Shown here one piece after another: positions 48,489 to 56,902 of a stretch of DNA of 64,000 bases (position 1 is the stretch's first letter; every line of letters starts with the position of its first letter). Below the pieces are notes generated by a model. That model was not told where the DNA came from. It was given only the letters and a program-made list of their open reading frames with translations, and made no database searches. The DNA comes from Cellulomonas persica. GTDB lineage: Bacteria > Actinomycetota > Actinomycetes > Actinomycetales > Cellulomonadaceae. The stretch is from contig NZ_BJUA01000015.1 in NCBI RefSeq assembly GCF_007989825.1, positions 1-64,000 of the forward strand, written 5' to 3'. The translations under genes and the position numbers were made by a program.

Positions 48489-50497
48489 GCCTTCTCCTCA
48501 TCAGTGACGCGCTGCGCGTCCGGTGCTCGGTCGGCGCCGTGCGGCTTCGGCCCCGACGTGTGCTGGACACGGTCGGCGGCGGCGAGCGCCGCGACGAGCA
48601 CGCGTTCGAGCTCGGGCTGGAGGCCGACGTCGTCGCCGCGCGCGAGCCCGGCGGCGGTCACCACTGTAGATCCCTGGCTCGGACCCGCACCGTCAGCGCC
48701 CTGCTCACGAGCGCCGTGCTCACGAGCACCGTGGTCACGAGCGCCGTGCTCACCAGCGCACTGCTCGCCGGCGGACGCGTGCTGACCGTCTGCAGCGGGC
48801 TTGCCGTCGGGCGCGGGCTGACCGTCGGGTGCGGGCTGACCGTCAGGTGCGGGCCGCCCCTCGGACGTCCCAGCGCCGGCGGTCGGGGTCGCGCGGATCC
48901 ACAGACGGCGGCGCGGGGCGAACAGCGACGCGGCGAGACCCGCGAACGCGGCGAGCGAGAACACGAGCACGTAGGTGAGTGCCGGGTCGTGCCGCAGGTC
49001 GAGCGCGACGTAGCGCGACACGTCCCCGAACGTCACCGAGCCGAGCCCATCGGGCAGCTCGACCGTCTCGCCGGGTCGCAGGTACAGCGTGATCGCCTTG
49101 CCGGAGTCGTCGACCGCCTGCTCCATGCGCGACTCGTCGAGCTGGTAGGCGTTCTGCGGCACCCCGGTGTCGAGCCCGAGGTTGCCCGACCAGACGGACA
49201 GCACGAGCAGCGGCGAGTCGGGCTGGGGGTGCACCGACCGGAACAGGCCGTCGGCGACCTCGACAGCGGTGGGCAGCAGGTAGCCGACGAGCCCGATCTG
49301 CGGCTGGTCGTCGGACACGTCCGGGACCTTCACGACGCCGCGCGAGGTGTAGACCTCGTCCTGCGGCAGGAACGGCACGGCGCCCGCGAAGGCGACCTCG
49401 CCGGACCCGTCGCGCACGGTGAGCTCCGGCGCGTACCCGTTGCCCTGCAGGTAGATCTTGCCGCCGTCACGCTCGAGCGGGTGGTTGACCTTGATCGTCT
49501 CCGCGTGGGGTGTGCCGTCGGGGTCGGTGACCGTCACGTAGGCGGCGAAGTCGCGCGGCTCGAGGGTCTCCTCGTCGAACCGTGCGGTGAAGTCGTCGAG
49601 CCGGACCGTGAAGGGCTGCAGGCTGTCCTCGCGGAACGCCGTGCCCTTCTCGAACGTGTCGTACTCCTTGACGGCGTTCGCCATGCCCCGGCCCTGCAGG
49701 ATGATCGCCTGCCCGCGGTAGTGCAGCATCTGCCCGGCCGCGATCGAGACGAGCAGCCCGACGAGCGCGAGGTGGAAGACGAGGTTGCCCGTCTCGCGCA
49801 GGTACCCGCGTTCGGCCGAGACGGACCACGTGCCCTGGCCCTCGTCGTGCACGTCCACGCGGTAGGACCGCACGAACGGGAGCCACGCGGGGCCGCGCCG
49901 CATCGCGTCACGTGCGGCGAGGACGACCTGCTCGGGTGTGGCGTCGCTCGTCGCGTCGGCGCGCGCCGGGAAGCGCGTGAGCCGGCGGGGCGTGCGCGGC
50001 GGGCGGCCGCGCAGTGCGCCGAGGTGGGCGCGGGCCCGCGGCAGGATGCAGCCGACGAGCGAGATGAACAGCATCAGGTAGATCGCCGAGAACCAGATCG
50101 ACGAGTACACGTCGAAGAACCCGAGCCGGTCGAGCCACGGGCCGAGAGTCGGGTGGTCGACGAGGTACTCCGCGACCTTGGCGGGGTCCTGCGAGTTCTG
50201 CGGGAACATCGTCCCGGGGACGGCCGCGACCGCGAGGAGCATGAGCAGCAGCAGCGCCACGCGCATGCTCGTGAGCTGGCGCCACGCCCAGCGCGCCCAG
50301 CCGACGAACCCGAGCGACGGCAGCTGGGCCGCGGTGGTGTCCCGCTCCCCCGCGGCCCGCGGGCCGGGCGTGACCGAGCCCGCTCGGGCGGTGCCGGTGG
50401 CGTCGCCGTGGGCGGGGTCAGTGGCGTCGGAGGTGTCGGCGTCGGAGCCCGCCGTCGCGAACGTGTCCTCGAGGCCGTCAGGGCGGTAGGCGGTCAT
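48485..50497 (-). CDS. resB: Cytochrome c biogenesis protein ResB
   Basis: The 670-residue protein has an acidic N-terminal extension (about 60 residues), three membrane helices, a large extracytoplasmic domain (about 250-500) and a fourth helix (YVLVFSLAAFAGLAASLF). With CcsB it passes heme to apocytochrome c. The last about 130 residues after the final helix are low-complexity, with PAPDGQ and EHGAR-type repeats. The gene starts one base after the ccdA stop. Confidence 0.93.
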   Translation of the reverse strand: MTAYRPDGLEDTFATAGSDADTSDATDPAHGDATGTARAGSVTPGPRAAGERDTTAAQLPSLGFVGWARWAWRQLTSMRVALLLLMLLAVAAVPGTMFPQNSQDPAKVAEYLVDHPTLGPWLDRLGFFDVYSSIWFSAIYLMLFISLVGCILPRARAHLGALRGRPPRTPRRLTRFPARADATSDATPEQVVLAARDAMRRGPAWLPFVRSYRVDVHDEGQGTWSVSAERGYLRETGNLVFHLALVGLLVSIAAGQMLHYRGQAIILQGRGMANAVKEYDTFEKGTAFREDSLQPFTVRLDDFTARFDEETLEPRDFAAYVTVTDPDGTPHAETIKVNHPLERDGGKIYLQGNGYAPELTVRDGSGEVAFAGAVPFLPQDEVYTSRGVVKVPDVSDDQPQIGLVGYLLPTAVEVADGLFRSVHPQPDSPLLVLSVWSGNLGLDTGVPQNAYQLDESRMEQAVDDSGKAITLYLRPGETVELPDGLGSVTFGDVSRYVALDLRHDPALTYVLVFSLAAFAGLAASLFAPRRRLWIRATPTAGAGTSEGRPAPDGQPAPDGQPAPDGKPAADGQHASAGEQCAGEHGARDHGAREHGAREQGADGAGPSQGSTVVTAAGLARGDDVGLQPELERVLVAALAAADRVQHTSGPKPHGADRAPDAQRVTDEEKA
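48706..48765. repeat. 15-bp in-frame tandem repeats in the 3' end of resB
   Basis: Four 15-bp units (CACGAGCGCCGTGCT and variants) encode a repeated five-residue EHGAR-like peptide. A separate 18-bp array nearby (about 48794-48855) encodes PAPDGQ repeats. Both lie in the cytoplasmic tail and should not affect the ResB core. Confidence 0.75.
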
Positions 50498-50498
50498 G

Positions 50499-51461
50499 TC
50501 ACACCACCGGCACGAAGTCGTCGGTGAACACGCCCTGCAGCCACTGCGCCCACTGGCCCCACACGCCGGTCACGAGCGCGAGCCCCAGGACGACGAGCAG
50601 GCCGCCGCCCACCCGCATGATCGCGAGCCGGTGCCGGCGCAGGAAGGCCAGCGCGCGCGCGGAACGCTCGACGCCGAGCGCGACGAGCAGGAACGGCAGC
50701 CCGAGGCCCACGCAGAACGCGACCGCGAGCACCGCCCCGCGCGCGGCGGACGCCTGGTCGAGCGACAGCGTGTAGATCGCCGCGAGGGTCGGGCCGATGC
50801 ACGGCGTCCACCCGAGCCCGAACGTCACGCCGAGCAGCGGCGCCCCCCACAGCCCCGCGCGAGGCGCGAGGTGCAGACGCTTGTCCTGCTGGAGGAAGGG
50901 CACGAACCCGAGGAAGGCGAGCCCCATGAGGATGACGACGACGCCAAGGACCCGCGACAGCGTGTCCGACCACTGCACGAGTGCGGCGCCGAGCGTGCCC
51001 GCGAGCACGCCGAAGACGACGAAGACCAGCGAGAACCCCGCGACGAACAGGCCCACCCCGACGAGCACGCGCCCACGGCCGGGTGCCGAGGTCACCGACG
51101 AGCCGGCGGTCGTCGAGGACCCCGAGGCGGAGGACCCCGCGGACGAGCCGACGGGCGGGAGGCCGGGTGCCGTGCCGCGCACGATGCCCCCGGCGATCAC
51201 GGGAGCTCCACCGACGGCGGGTGCCGTCCGGCCCGACGCAGCGCCGGTCATGCCGCCGAGGAACGCGAGGTAGCCGGGCACGAGCGGCAGGACGCACGGG
51301 GACGCGAACGACACGAGCCCGGCCAGCACGGCCACGGGGATCGCGAGCGCGAGCGACCCGCTCGAGGCGGTCCGGCCGAACGCGTCACCGGCGTCGGCCA
51401 GCACGGGGCCGGCCGCCGTCGTCCCCGAAGTCACCGACGTGAGCGTCGCGGCGAGGGTCAC
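50499..51461 (-). CDS. ccdA: CcdA-type thiol-disulfide transmembrane protein
   Basis: The 320-residue protein carries reducing equivalents across the membrane to keep apocytochrome c thiols reduced. Redox cysteines are Cys56 (FASPCVLPLVPGY) and Cys221 (GWTPCIGPT) in the paired membrane segments. An approximately 50-residue Gly/Ser/Pro insert (76-128) lies after helix one. The GTG overlaps the stop of the thioredoxin gene. Confidence 0.93.
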   Translation of the reverse strand: MTLAATLTSVTSGTTAAGPVLADAGDAFGRTASSGSLALAIPVAVLAGLVSFASPCVLPLVPGYLAFLGGMTGAASGRTAPAVGGAPVIAGGIVRGTAPGLPPVGSSAGSSASGSSTTAGSSVTSAPGRGRVLVGVGLFVAGFSLVFVVFGVLAGTLGAALVQWSDTLSRVLGVVVILMGLAFLGFVPFLQQDKRLHLAPRAGLWGAPLLGVTFGLGWTPCIGPTLAAIYTLSLDQASAARGAVLAVAFCVGLGLPFLLVALGVERSARALAFLRRHRLAIMRVGGGLLVVLGLALVTGVWGQWAQWLQGVFTDDFVPVV

Positions 51462-52093
51462 GAGGCCACCGGCTCGTCGAGCAGGTCGTCGACCAGCGTG
51501 CGCAGGGTGGAGGCGTCCGCGAGCCCCACGACGCGCGCGGCGACCTTGCCGGACCGGTCGAGCACGACCGTCGTCGGCACGGCGTTGAGCGGGACGACGC
51601 CCTGCAGCGCCGCGACCGCCGCGCCGGTGCGGTCGTCGATGCTCGGGTACGGGATGTCGAACGTGCGCTGGAAGGCCTCGGCCGCGCCGGCCTCGTCGCG
51701 CGAGTTGAGCCCGAGGACCTGGACGCCCTGGGTGGCGTAGTCGTTCGCGAGCGCCACGAGGTCGGGGGCCTCCGCGCGGCACGGCGGGCACGCCGCGTAC
51801 CAGGTGTTGAGGACGACGACGTCGCCCTGCCACGCCGTGACGTCCTGCTCCTGGCCCGCGTAGTCGGTGCCGGAGAGCGCCACGGGACCCTGGCGGTCGC
51901 CGACGGCCCAGGTCGTCGTCGACCCGTCGCCCGACTGGTAGTTCTGGCCGACGACGTCGTTCGTCTGCTCCGCGGGGCCGCACCCGGCGAGCACGACGAC
52001 CGCGGCCACGGCCACGGCGAGGCCGACGAACGGGCGGCGCGCGACGCGACCGACGGCGCGACGGCGCGTGGCAGGACGCTGACGGACGCTCAC
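51458..52093 (-). CDS. resA: ResA/TlpA-like thioredoxin lipoprotein
   Basis: The 211-residue exported protein has a twin-basic start, a hydrophobic signal and lipobox LAGC (Cys38), then a thioredoxin fold with active site C102-PP-C105 and cis-proline in AVPTTVV. CPPC with these neighbours fits a reductant for apocytochrome c CxxCH sites. GTG start, one base after the upstream gene's stop. Confidence 0.92.
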   Translation of the reverse strand: MSVRQRPATRRRAVGRVARRPFVGLAVAVAAVVVLAGCGPAEQTNDVVGQNYQSGDGSTTTWAVGDRQGPVALSGTDYAGQEQDVTAWQGDVVVLNTWYAACPPCRAEAPDLVALANDYATQGVQVLGLNSRDEAGAAEAFQRTFDIPYPSIDDRTGAAVAALQGVVPLNAVPTTVVLDRSGKVAARVVGLADASTLRTLVDDLLDEPVAS

Positions 52094-52094
52094 G

Positions 52095-52835
52095 TCACGC
52101 CCCCGCCACGGTCGCGGCGCCCGGCAGCAGCGCGGCGGCGGGCTCGGTGTAGGTGATCGAGACGAGCTCGTCGTCCTCGTAGCGCAGGCTCGTCAGCGAG
52201 GCGAGCGAGCACTGACGCTTGCGCGGGTCGTGCCACAGGCGGCGGTTCTCGAGCGCGAGCCGCGTGACCCACACCGGCAGTTGGTGCGAGACGAGCACGA
52301 CCTCGTGGCCGCGGGCCTGCTCGCGTGCGTCCTCGACGGCGGCGAGCATGCGGTCGACCTGCTGGCGGTACGGCTCGCCCCACGAGGGCCGGAACGGGTT
52401 GCGCAGGAACGGCCAGTGCTGGGGGTGCCGCAGCGAGCCGTCGCCGACCCCGAACGTCATGCCCTGGAAGTGGTTCTCGGCCTCGATCAGGCGCGCGTCG
52501 GTGCCGATGGGCAGGCCGAACGCGGCCGCGATCGGACCCGCGGTCTCCTGCGCACGCTCGAGGGGCGAGGCGATCACGGCCACGACGTCACGCCGCGGTC
52601 CCGCAGGCACGTCGCTGACCGCGCCGCGCGCGACGGTGTCGGCGGCCTCGTCGTCGTGCCCGAGCTCGCTCAGCCACGCGCCGTCGTACGTGCGTCCGGA
52701 CAGGTGCGTGGCGACGATGCGCGCCATCGCGCGGCCGCGTTCGGACAGGCGGTAGCCCGGCAGGCGGCCGTAGAGCACACCCCCGGGGTTGTGCACCTCG
52801 CCGTGACGCATCAGATGGACGGTGGTCGCGACCAT
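52095..52835 (-). CDS. Histidine phosphatase (phosphoglycerate-mutase-like)
   Basis: The 246-residue protein has the catalytic motif MRHGE (His11), an arginine pair and the second catalytic His in VLVSHQLP. It belongs to the broad-specificity branch rather than glycolytic mutase. Its place at the head of the cytochrome c operon is conserved in mycobacteria (Rv0525-Rv0529), but a role in cytochrome c maturation is not established. Confidence 0.85.
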   Translation of the reverse strand: MVATTVHLMRHGEVHNPGGVLYGRLPGYRLSERGRAMARIVATHLSGRTYDGAWLSELGHDDEAADTVARGAVSDVPAGPRRDVVAVIASPLERAQETAGPIAAAFGLPIGTDARLIEAENHFQGMTFGVGDGSLRHPQHWPFLRNPFRPSWGEPYRQQVDRMLAAVEDAREQARGHEVVLVSHQLPVWVTRLALENRRLWHDPRKRQCSLASLTSLRYEDDELVSITYTEPAAALLPGAATVAGA

Positions 52836-52884
52836 GGCAGTCAGTGTCCCTCACGCACCCGTGTGCTCGTGGCCCGGTCCGCCC

Positions 52885-53538
52885 TCATACGGAGTGACAC
52901 CCGCCACCGGTGAGGTGGGCGCGCACCGCCTCCATCGCCTCGCCGAGCGCGGCGAACTGCTCGGGAGTCAGGACGTCGACGAGGTGGGCCCGTACCGACC
53001 GCACGTGACCCGGCGCCGCGGCGACGAGCCGCTGCCACCCCTGCTCGGTCATGACGCAGTCGACGCCGCGCGCGTCGGACGGGCACGGGCGTCGTTCGAC
53101 GAGCCCGTCGGACTCCATGCGACGGATCGTGTGGGTGAGCCGGCTGCGCGAGTGCGCGAGGCCGGTCGCGATCTCGGACATGCGCATGGTGCGGTCGGGC
53201 GACTCCGAGAGCCGCACGAGCACCTCGTACTCGTGGATGGAGAGTCCCGACTGCTGGTCGAGCTCGTGCGCGAGCACGTCGGAGAGCATCGCGGTGGCGG
53301 TCCGGAACGACCGCCAGGAGACTTGCTCGTCGGCGGTGAGCCAGCGCACGGGCGGTTCCGCCGAGTCGGCGCCGCCCGCGGCGTCACCGGTGGCGTCGGT
53401 CTCGCGAGTCGCATCGCGGCTCGTGTCGAGGGCGTCTCCCGTGACGGTCGTGCGGTCGGCGTCGGTCTCGGCGGTCGCCTCGCGTGGGTCGCGGGCGTCG
53501 GCAGCGCGCGCGACGGTCGCGGCGGTCGGGTCGGTCAC
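52885..53538 (-). CDS. MarR-family transcriptional regulator
   Basis: The 217-residue protein carries a winged helix-turn-helix (about 75-205) with LSIHEYEVLVRLSESPDRTMRMSEIA and HTIRRMESDGLVERR, characteristic of MarR repressors. A Thr/Asp/Ala-rich N-terminal extension of about 60 residues is unusual. GTG start with AGAGGTGA upstream. It is divergent from yceI across 340 bases holding palindromic sites, suggesting control of itself and yceI; the ligand is unknown. Confidence 0.88.
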   Translation of the reverse strand: MTDPTAATVARAADARDPREATAETDADRTTVTGDALDTSRDATRETDATGDAAGGADSAEPPVRWLTADEQVSWRSFRTATAMLSDVLAHELDQQSGLSIHEYEVLVRLSESPDRTMRMSEIATGLAHSRSRLTHTIRRMESDGLVERRPCPSDARGVDCVMTEQGWQRLVAAAPGHVRSVRAHLVDVLTPEQFAALGEAMEAVRAHLTGGGCHSV

Positions 53539-53878
53539 GGGTCACCTCTCTCGTGCGGGCGACGACGCGGCGGTGTCGTGAGCCGGTCGCGCCGGGTCCG
53601 GCCTGCGGGTCGGGCGGACGCGTGGAACGCCTGCACGGGCTCGCTCGCCTGCCGGTCGCGTCCCTGCGACTGCTCGACACGCACGAACCTGCGGTTCGCA
53701 GTCTGGCAGCCGGGACGCGTGACGGACGTGATGCGCACCACGAGCACTTGCGCTCCGCCCCCCACTGTAGTACAACTTTGAACTAACAGGTTGTTGAGAG
53801 TTCAACGATCTCGACGGACCGAGCACCACGACCCGAGAACGACGAACCGCACGACCCCCCACGACAGGAGCACTCGCC
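53539..53878. other. 340-base divergent regulatory region of marR and yceI
   Basis: No gene is seen here. The left 220 bases are ordinary GC-rich spacer. Positions 53764-53810 form a distinct AT-rich island with the operator candidates, which probably holds both promoters. The last 70 bases before yceI include its ribosome site ACAGGAG. Confidence 0.6.
53768..53806. promoter_or_regulatory. Candidate MarR operators
   Basis: TAGTACAAC/TTTGAACTA (53768-53785) is an 18-bp imperfect palindrome with seven of nine matching positions. A second half-similar palindrome is GTTGTTGAgAGTTCAAC (53790-53806). TTGAACT (53778-53784) and AGTTCAA (53799-53805) also pair. Size and symmetry fit MarR dimers. Confidence 0.55.
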
Positions 53879-54439
53879 ATGAGCACCACGACCACCGCCC
53901 TCCCCGCCGGCCTCACCACGGGCACCTGGGCGATCGACCCCTCGCACACCGAGGCGGCGTTCACCGTCCGTCACGCGGGCATCTCCAAGGTTCGCGGCAC
54001 GGTGGCGGTCACCGAGGGCCAGATCGCGGTCGGCGAGGACCTGGCGAGCACGTCGGTCACGGCGACGCTGGACCCCGCGACCGTCTCGACCGGCGACGCG
54101 AACCGCGACGGCCACCTCAAGAGCGGCGACTTCTTCGACGTCGAGAAGTTCGGCCAGTGGTCGTTCACCTCGACCCAGATCCGTCCCGAGGGCGGCGAGT
54201 ACGTCATCGCCGGTGACCTCACGATCCACGGCGTCACGCGTCCGGTCGAGCTCGCGACCGAGTTCAACGGCTCGGCGGTCGACCCGTTCGGCAACACGCG
54301 CGCCGGGTTCGAGGCGTCCGTGACGATCTCCCGCAAGGACTTCGACCTGACGTGGAACGCGGCCCTCGAGGCCGGCGGCGTCCTCGTCTCCGACAAGGTC
54401 ACCATCACGCTCGACGTCTCGGCCATCAAGCAGGCCTGA
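53879..54439 (+). CDS. YceI-family lipocalin-like protein
   Basis: The 186-residue protein is a full YceI domain: GTWAIDPSHTEAAFTVRHAGISKVRG near the start and GDLTIHGVTRPVEL in the middle. The fold binds isoprenoid-like ligands in the best-known members. No signal peptide, so it is cytoplasmic, as in many actinobacteria. The marR-yceI pairing suggests stress-responsive expression. Confidence 0.92.
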   Translation: MSTTTTALPAGLTTGTWAIDPSHTEAAFTVRHAGISKVRGTVAVTEGQIAVGEDLASTSVTATLDPATVSTGDANRDGHLKSGDFFDVEKFGQWSFTSTQIRPEGGEYVIAGDLTIHGVTRPVELATEFNGSAVDPFGNTRAGFEASVTISRKDFDLTWNAALEAGGVLVSDKVTITLDVSAIKQA

Positions 54440-54470
54440 CGCAGCGCTCGCCGGTCGGCGAGCCACTCAC

Positions 54471-54511
54471 CGCCGCGGGGCGGGTCCGCACGTCGGGCCC
54501 GCCCCGCGGCG
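54471..54511. terminator. Bidirectional terminator between yceI and rex
   Basis: A perfect 14-bp inverted repeat (CGCCGCGGGGCGGG at 54471-54484 with 54498-54511) and a 13-base loop lies between the convergent genes. Confidence 0.7.
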
Positions 54512-54563
54512 TCTGCGCCGGAGCACGGCGCGGTGCGAGTCCTCGAGGCCGTGAGCCCGCGCG

Positions 54564-55226
54564 TCAGCGGGCGCGCGGCGGGACCGCGGCGCGCTCGAGG
54601 TCGGCGTGCCGACGCGCGTCGTGGAACGCGAGGATCTGCAGCTCGCTCGCGACGTCGACGGCGCGCACGGTCACGCCGTCGGGCACGCGCAGCGCACGCG
54701 GTGCGAACGTCAGCAGCCCCGTCACTCCCGCGGCCACGAGCGCGTCGCACACGGACTGCGCGTGCTGCGCCGGCACCGCGATCACCCCGACCGACGCGCC
54801 CGTGCGCGCCACGACCTGCGGCAGGTCCTCGATCGGCTCGACGACGAGCCCCGCCACGCGCGTCCCGACGACCTGCGGGTCGACGTCCACGAGCGCCGCG
54901 ACGTCGAACCCGCGCTCGGCGAACCCGCCGTAGCTCGCCAGCGCGTGCCCCAGGTACCCGATCCCGACGATCACGACGGTGCGCCGCGTCGCCACGCCCA
55001 GCACGACACCGATCTGCTGCTCGAGGTGCGCCACGTCGTACCCGACCCCGCGCCGCCCGTACGAGCCGAGGAACGACAGGTCCTTGCGGAGCTGCTCCGG
55101 GGAGACGCCCGCCGCGCGCGCGAGCTCCTGCGACGTCACGACCCCCGCGTCGCGCACCGCCTCGAGCGCGTGCAGGTAGCGGGGAAGGCGCGCGACGGTC
55201 GCGTCGGGGACCTGAGCCGCGCTCAT
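54564..55226 (-). CDS. rex: Redox-sensing transcriptional repressor Rex
   Basis: The 220-residue protein has an N-terminal winged helix (about 10-75, with SQELARAAGVSPEQLRKDLS), a Rossmann domain with GIGYLG at 88-93, and a C-terminal domain-swap helix. Rex senses NADH/NAD+ and represses respiratory genes when NADH is high. The candidate operator before menJ-nuo in this window is a likely target. In Streptomyces hemA follows rex; here yceI converges instead. The start matches the family N-terminus (VARLPRYLHAL). Confidence 0.95.
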   Translation of the reverse strand: MSAAQVPDATVARLPRYLHALEAVRDAGVVTSQELARAAGVSPEQLRKDLSFLGSYGRRGVGYDVAHLEQQIGVVLGVATRRTVVIVGIGYLGHALASYGGFAERGFDVAALVDVDPQVVGTRVAGLVVEPIEDLPQVVARTGASVGVIAVPAQHAQSVCDALVAAGVTGLLTFAPRALRVPDGVTVRAVDVASELQILAFHDARRHADLERAAVPPRAR

Positions 55227-55313
55227 CGGCCCCCACCGGCGACGTCCGTGCCCACCGGGATGCTCGCCGCGGTCGCCAGAGCCATGCTCCTCGTCGCGCC
55301 CACGTGCGCTCCG

Positions 55314-55583
55314 TCAGCGGGCGGCCAGCGCACGCCGCAGCCGCGCCGACTCGATCCGCCAGTACCCCTGACGGACGCCGTCCACCTCGACCACGGGCAC
55401 GAGCTCGCTCAGCTCGCCGAGGTCCCGCCCGGGCTCGACGTCGCGGTCGACGTCCACCTCGCGCCACGTCGTGCCCGCGAGCGTGGCCTCCGCGGCCACG
55501 ACCGCACGCGCGTCGGCGCACAGGTGGCATCCCTCACGCGAGAAGAGCACCACACGGGCGGCGGTCGTCGGCTCGTCGGGCAC
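55314..55583 (-). CDS. Glutaredoxin-like (DUF836-type) small redox protein
   Basis: The 89-residue thioredoxin-fold protein has the active site GCHLC (Cys19, Cys22) and cis-Pro in LVPVVEVDG. A similar gene stands next to rex or hemA in other actinobacteria, so a redox role is likely, partner unknown. GTG start with TAGTGT six bases upstream, consistent with a leaderless transcript. Confidence 0.88.
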   Translation of the reverse strand: MPDEPTTAARVVLFSREGCHLCADARAVVAAEATLAGTTWREVDVDRDVEPGRDLGELSELVPVVEVDGVRQGYWRIESARLRRALAAR

Positions 55584-55589
55584 GTGCCG

Positions 55590-55595
55590 ACACTA
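55590..55595 (-). promoter_or_regulatory. Leaderless -10 box of the glutaredoxin-like gene
   Basis: Minus-strand TAGTGT is followed by six bases and GTG 55583; rex may be transcribed from here as the second gene, 87 bases downstream. Confidence 0.5.
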
Positions 55596-55812
55596 GACCC
55601 GACGAGGGCCGTCGTGGGGCCGTCTCGCCCATCGCCTGCGATCCCGACACGCCTCGCCCGACGCCGACCGCGCCGGACCGCCTCGCCCGGCAGAGCGCCG
55701 CAGCGCCTCGTCCGTGGCCCACCGGGCGGCGGGTGCGGGCGACGGACGGCCGGGCGCGCCGAGCCGTCGACGGTCCGACCGAGCCCGGCACGGGGCTCCC
55801 AGGGAGCCTGGA

Positions 55813-55818
55813 TACAGT
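55813..55818 (+). promoter_or_regulatory. Leaderless -10 box of the HAD phosphatase gene
   Basis: TACAGT is followed by six bases and GTG 55825. Confidence 0.5.
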
Positions 55819-55824
55819 GGCCGG

Positions 55825-56664
55825 GTGTCCGAGCCCAGCGGTCCCGTCGACGCCGATCCGGCGGGTCCCGACCGTGAGGGCGCTCCACGCGCGGCCGCGT
55901 TCTTCGACGTCGACAACACGATCGTGCGGGGTGCGAGCGCGTTCCACCTGGCTGTCGGGCTCTACCGACGCGGGTTCTTCCGGCCGTGGGACCTCGTGCG
56001 GTTCGCGGGCCACCAGCTGCGGTACCGGATGCTCGGCGAGAACCGCCGGCAGATCGACAAGCTGCGCGGCGAGGCGCTCTCGATCATGCGCGGGCACTCG
56101 GTCGCGGAGGTCACCGCGATCGCGGAGGACGTGTACGACGAGGTGCTGCACCTGCGGATCTACCCCGGCACGCGCGCGCTGCTCGACGCACACCGGGCGG
56201 CGGGCCTCCCGGTCTGGTTCGTGACGGCGTCGCCGCGCGAGATCGCCGAGCTGCTCGCGCGACGGTTGGGAGCGACCGGCGCGCTGTGCACCATCGCGGA
56301 CGAGGTCGACGGCTTCTACACGGGCCGGCTCGTCGGGGACATGCTGCACGGCGAGGCGAAGGCGCGGGCCGTCCAGGCGCTGGCCGAGCGTGCGCACCTC
56401 GACCTCACGCAGTCGTACGCGTACGGCGACTCGACGAACGACCTTCCGCTGCTGCGCAGCGTCGGCTTCCCGTGCGCGATCAACCCGGACCGCCGCCTGC
56501 GCCGCCGCGCGGCCCAGCTCGGCTGGCCGGTGCGCGACTTCCGGCCCGCGCGTCGCACGGCCCGCCGCAGCGCGGGTGCCGCGACGTTCGCGGGCGGCGC
56601 GTGGGCGGTCGCGGTCACCGCACGAGCGGCACGACGCGCGTTCCTGTCCCGCGCCGAGCGCTGA
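55825..56664 (+). CDS. HAD-IB family phosphatase (SerB-like)
   Basis: The 279-residue protein has HAD motif I FFDVDNTIVRG (Asp28, Asp30), motif II VTASPREI, and motif IV YGDSTNDLPLL. An alpha-helical cap follows motif I, and a hydrophobic C-terminal segment (GAATFAGGAWAVAVTA) may touch the membrane. It resembles the SerB1 branch in mycobacteria; phosphoserine or a lipid phosphate are both possible substrates. The GTG was chosen from the leaderless promoter. Confidence 0.87.
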   Translation: MSEPSGPVDADPAGPDREGAPRAAAFFDVDNTIVRGASAFHLAVGLYRRGFFRPWDLVRFAGHQLRYRMLGENRRQIDKLRGEALSIMRGHSVAEVTAIAEDVYDEVLHLRIYPGTRALLDAHRAAGLPVWFVTASPREIAELLARRLGATGALCTIADEVDGFYTGRLVGDMLHGEAKARAVQALAERAHLDLTQSYAYGDSTNDLPLLRSVGFPCAINPDRRLRRRAAQLGWPVRDFRPARRTARRSAGAATFAGGAWAVAVTARAARRAFLSRAER

Positions 56665-56888
56665 GCCCACCACCCCCGTCCGGCCAGTGACCTGCTGCTC
56701 CCGACGGACACCGAGCCCGACGGCCACCGCGGCGGTCGGCAGACCAAGTCAGGCGGTCACCGAGGCAGGCGGGGCCTGAACCTTACGTCCCGGTTGCGAC
56801 GGGAACGCCGCTTCGCGACCTCGTCGGCGACCGGTCTGCTTGGGTGCCAGCGCCCTGACCGGGGGCTGATCGCCCGGGGCAAGCCGCC

Positions 56889-56894
56889 TAAGGT
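56889..56894 (+). promoter_or_regulatory. Possible -10 box of the GNAT gene
   Basis: TAAGGT lies eight bases before GTG 56903. The rest of the 238-base gap before this gene shows no other clear element. Confidence 0.4.
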
Positions 56895-56902
56895 GGTCCG
56901 CC

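Noticed and set aside
55227-55313. Rex autoregulatory site upstream of rex
   Set aside because: No GTGA-N6-TCAC arrangement is present in this gap; only the menJ-nuo site fits.
56665-56902. Possible riboswitch before the GNAT gene
   Set aside because: The GC-rich sequence can fold, but no known riboswitch core could be aligned and the gene has a likely promoter right at its start.
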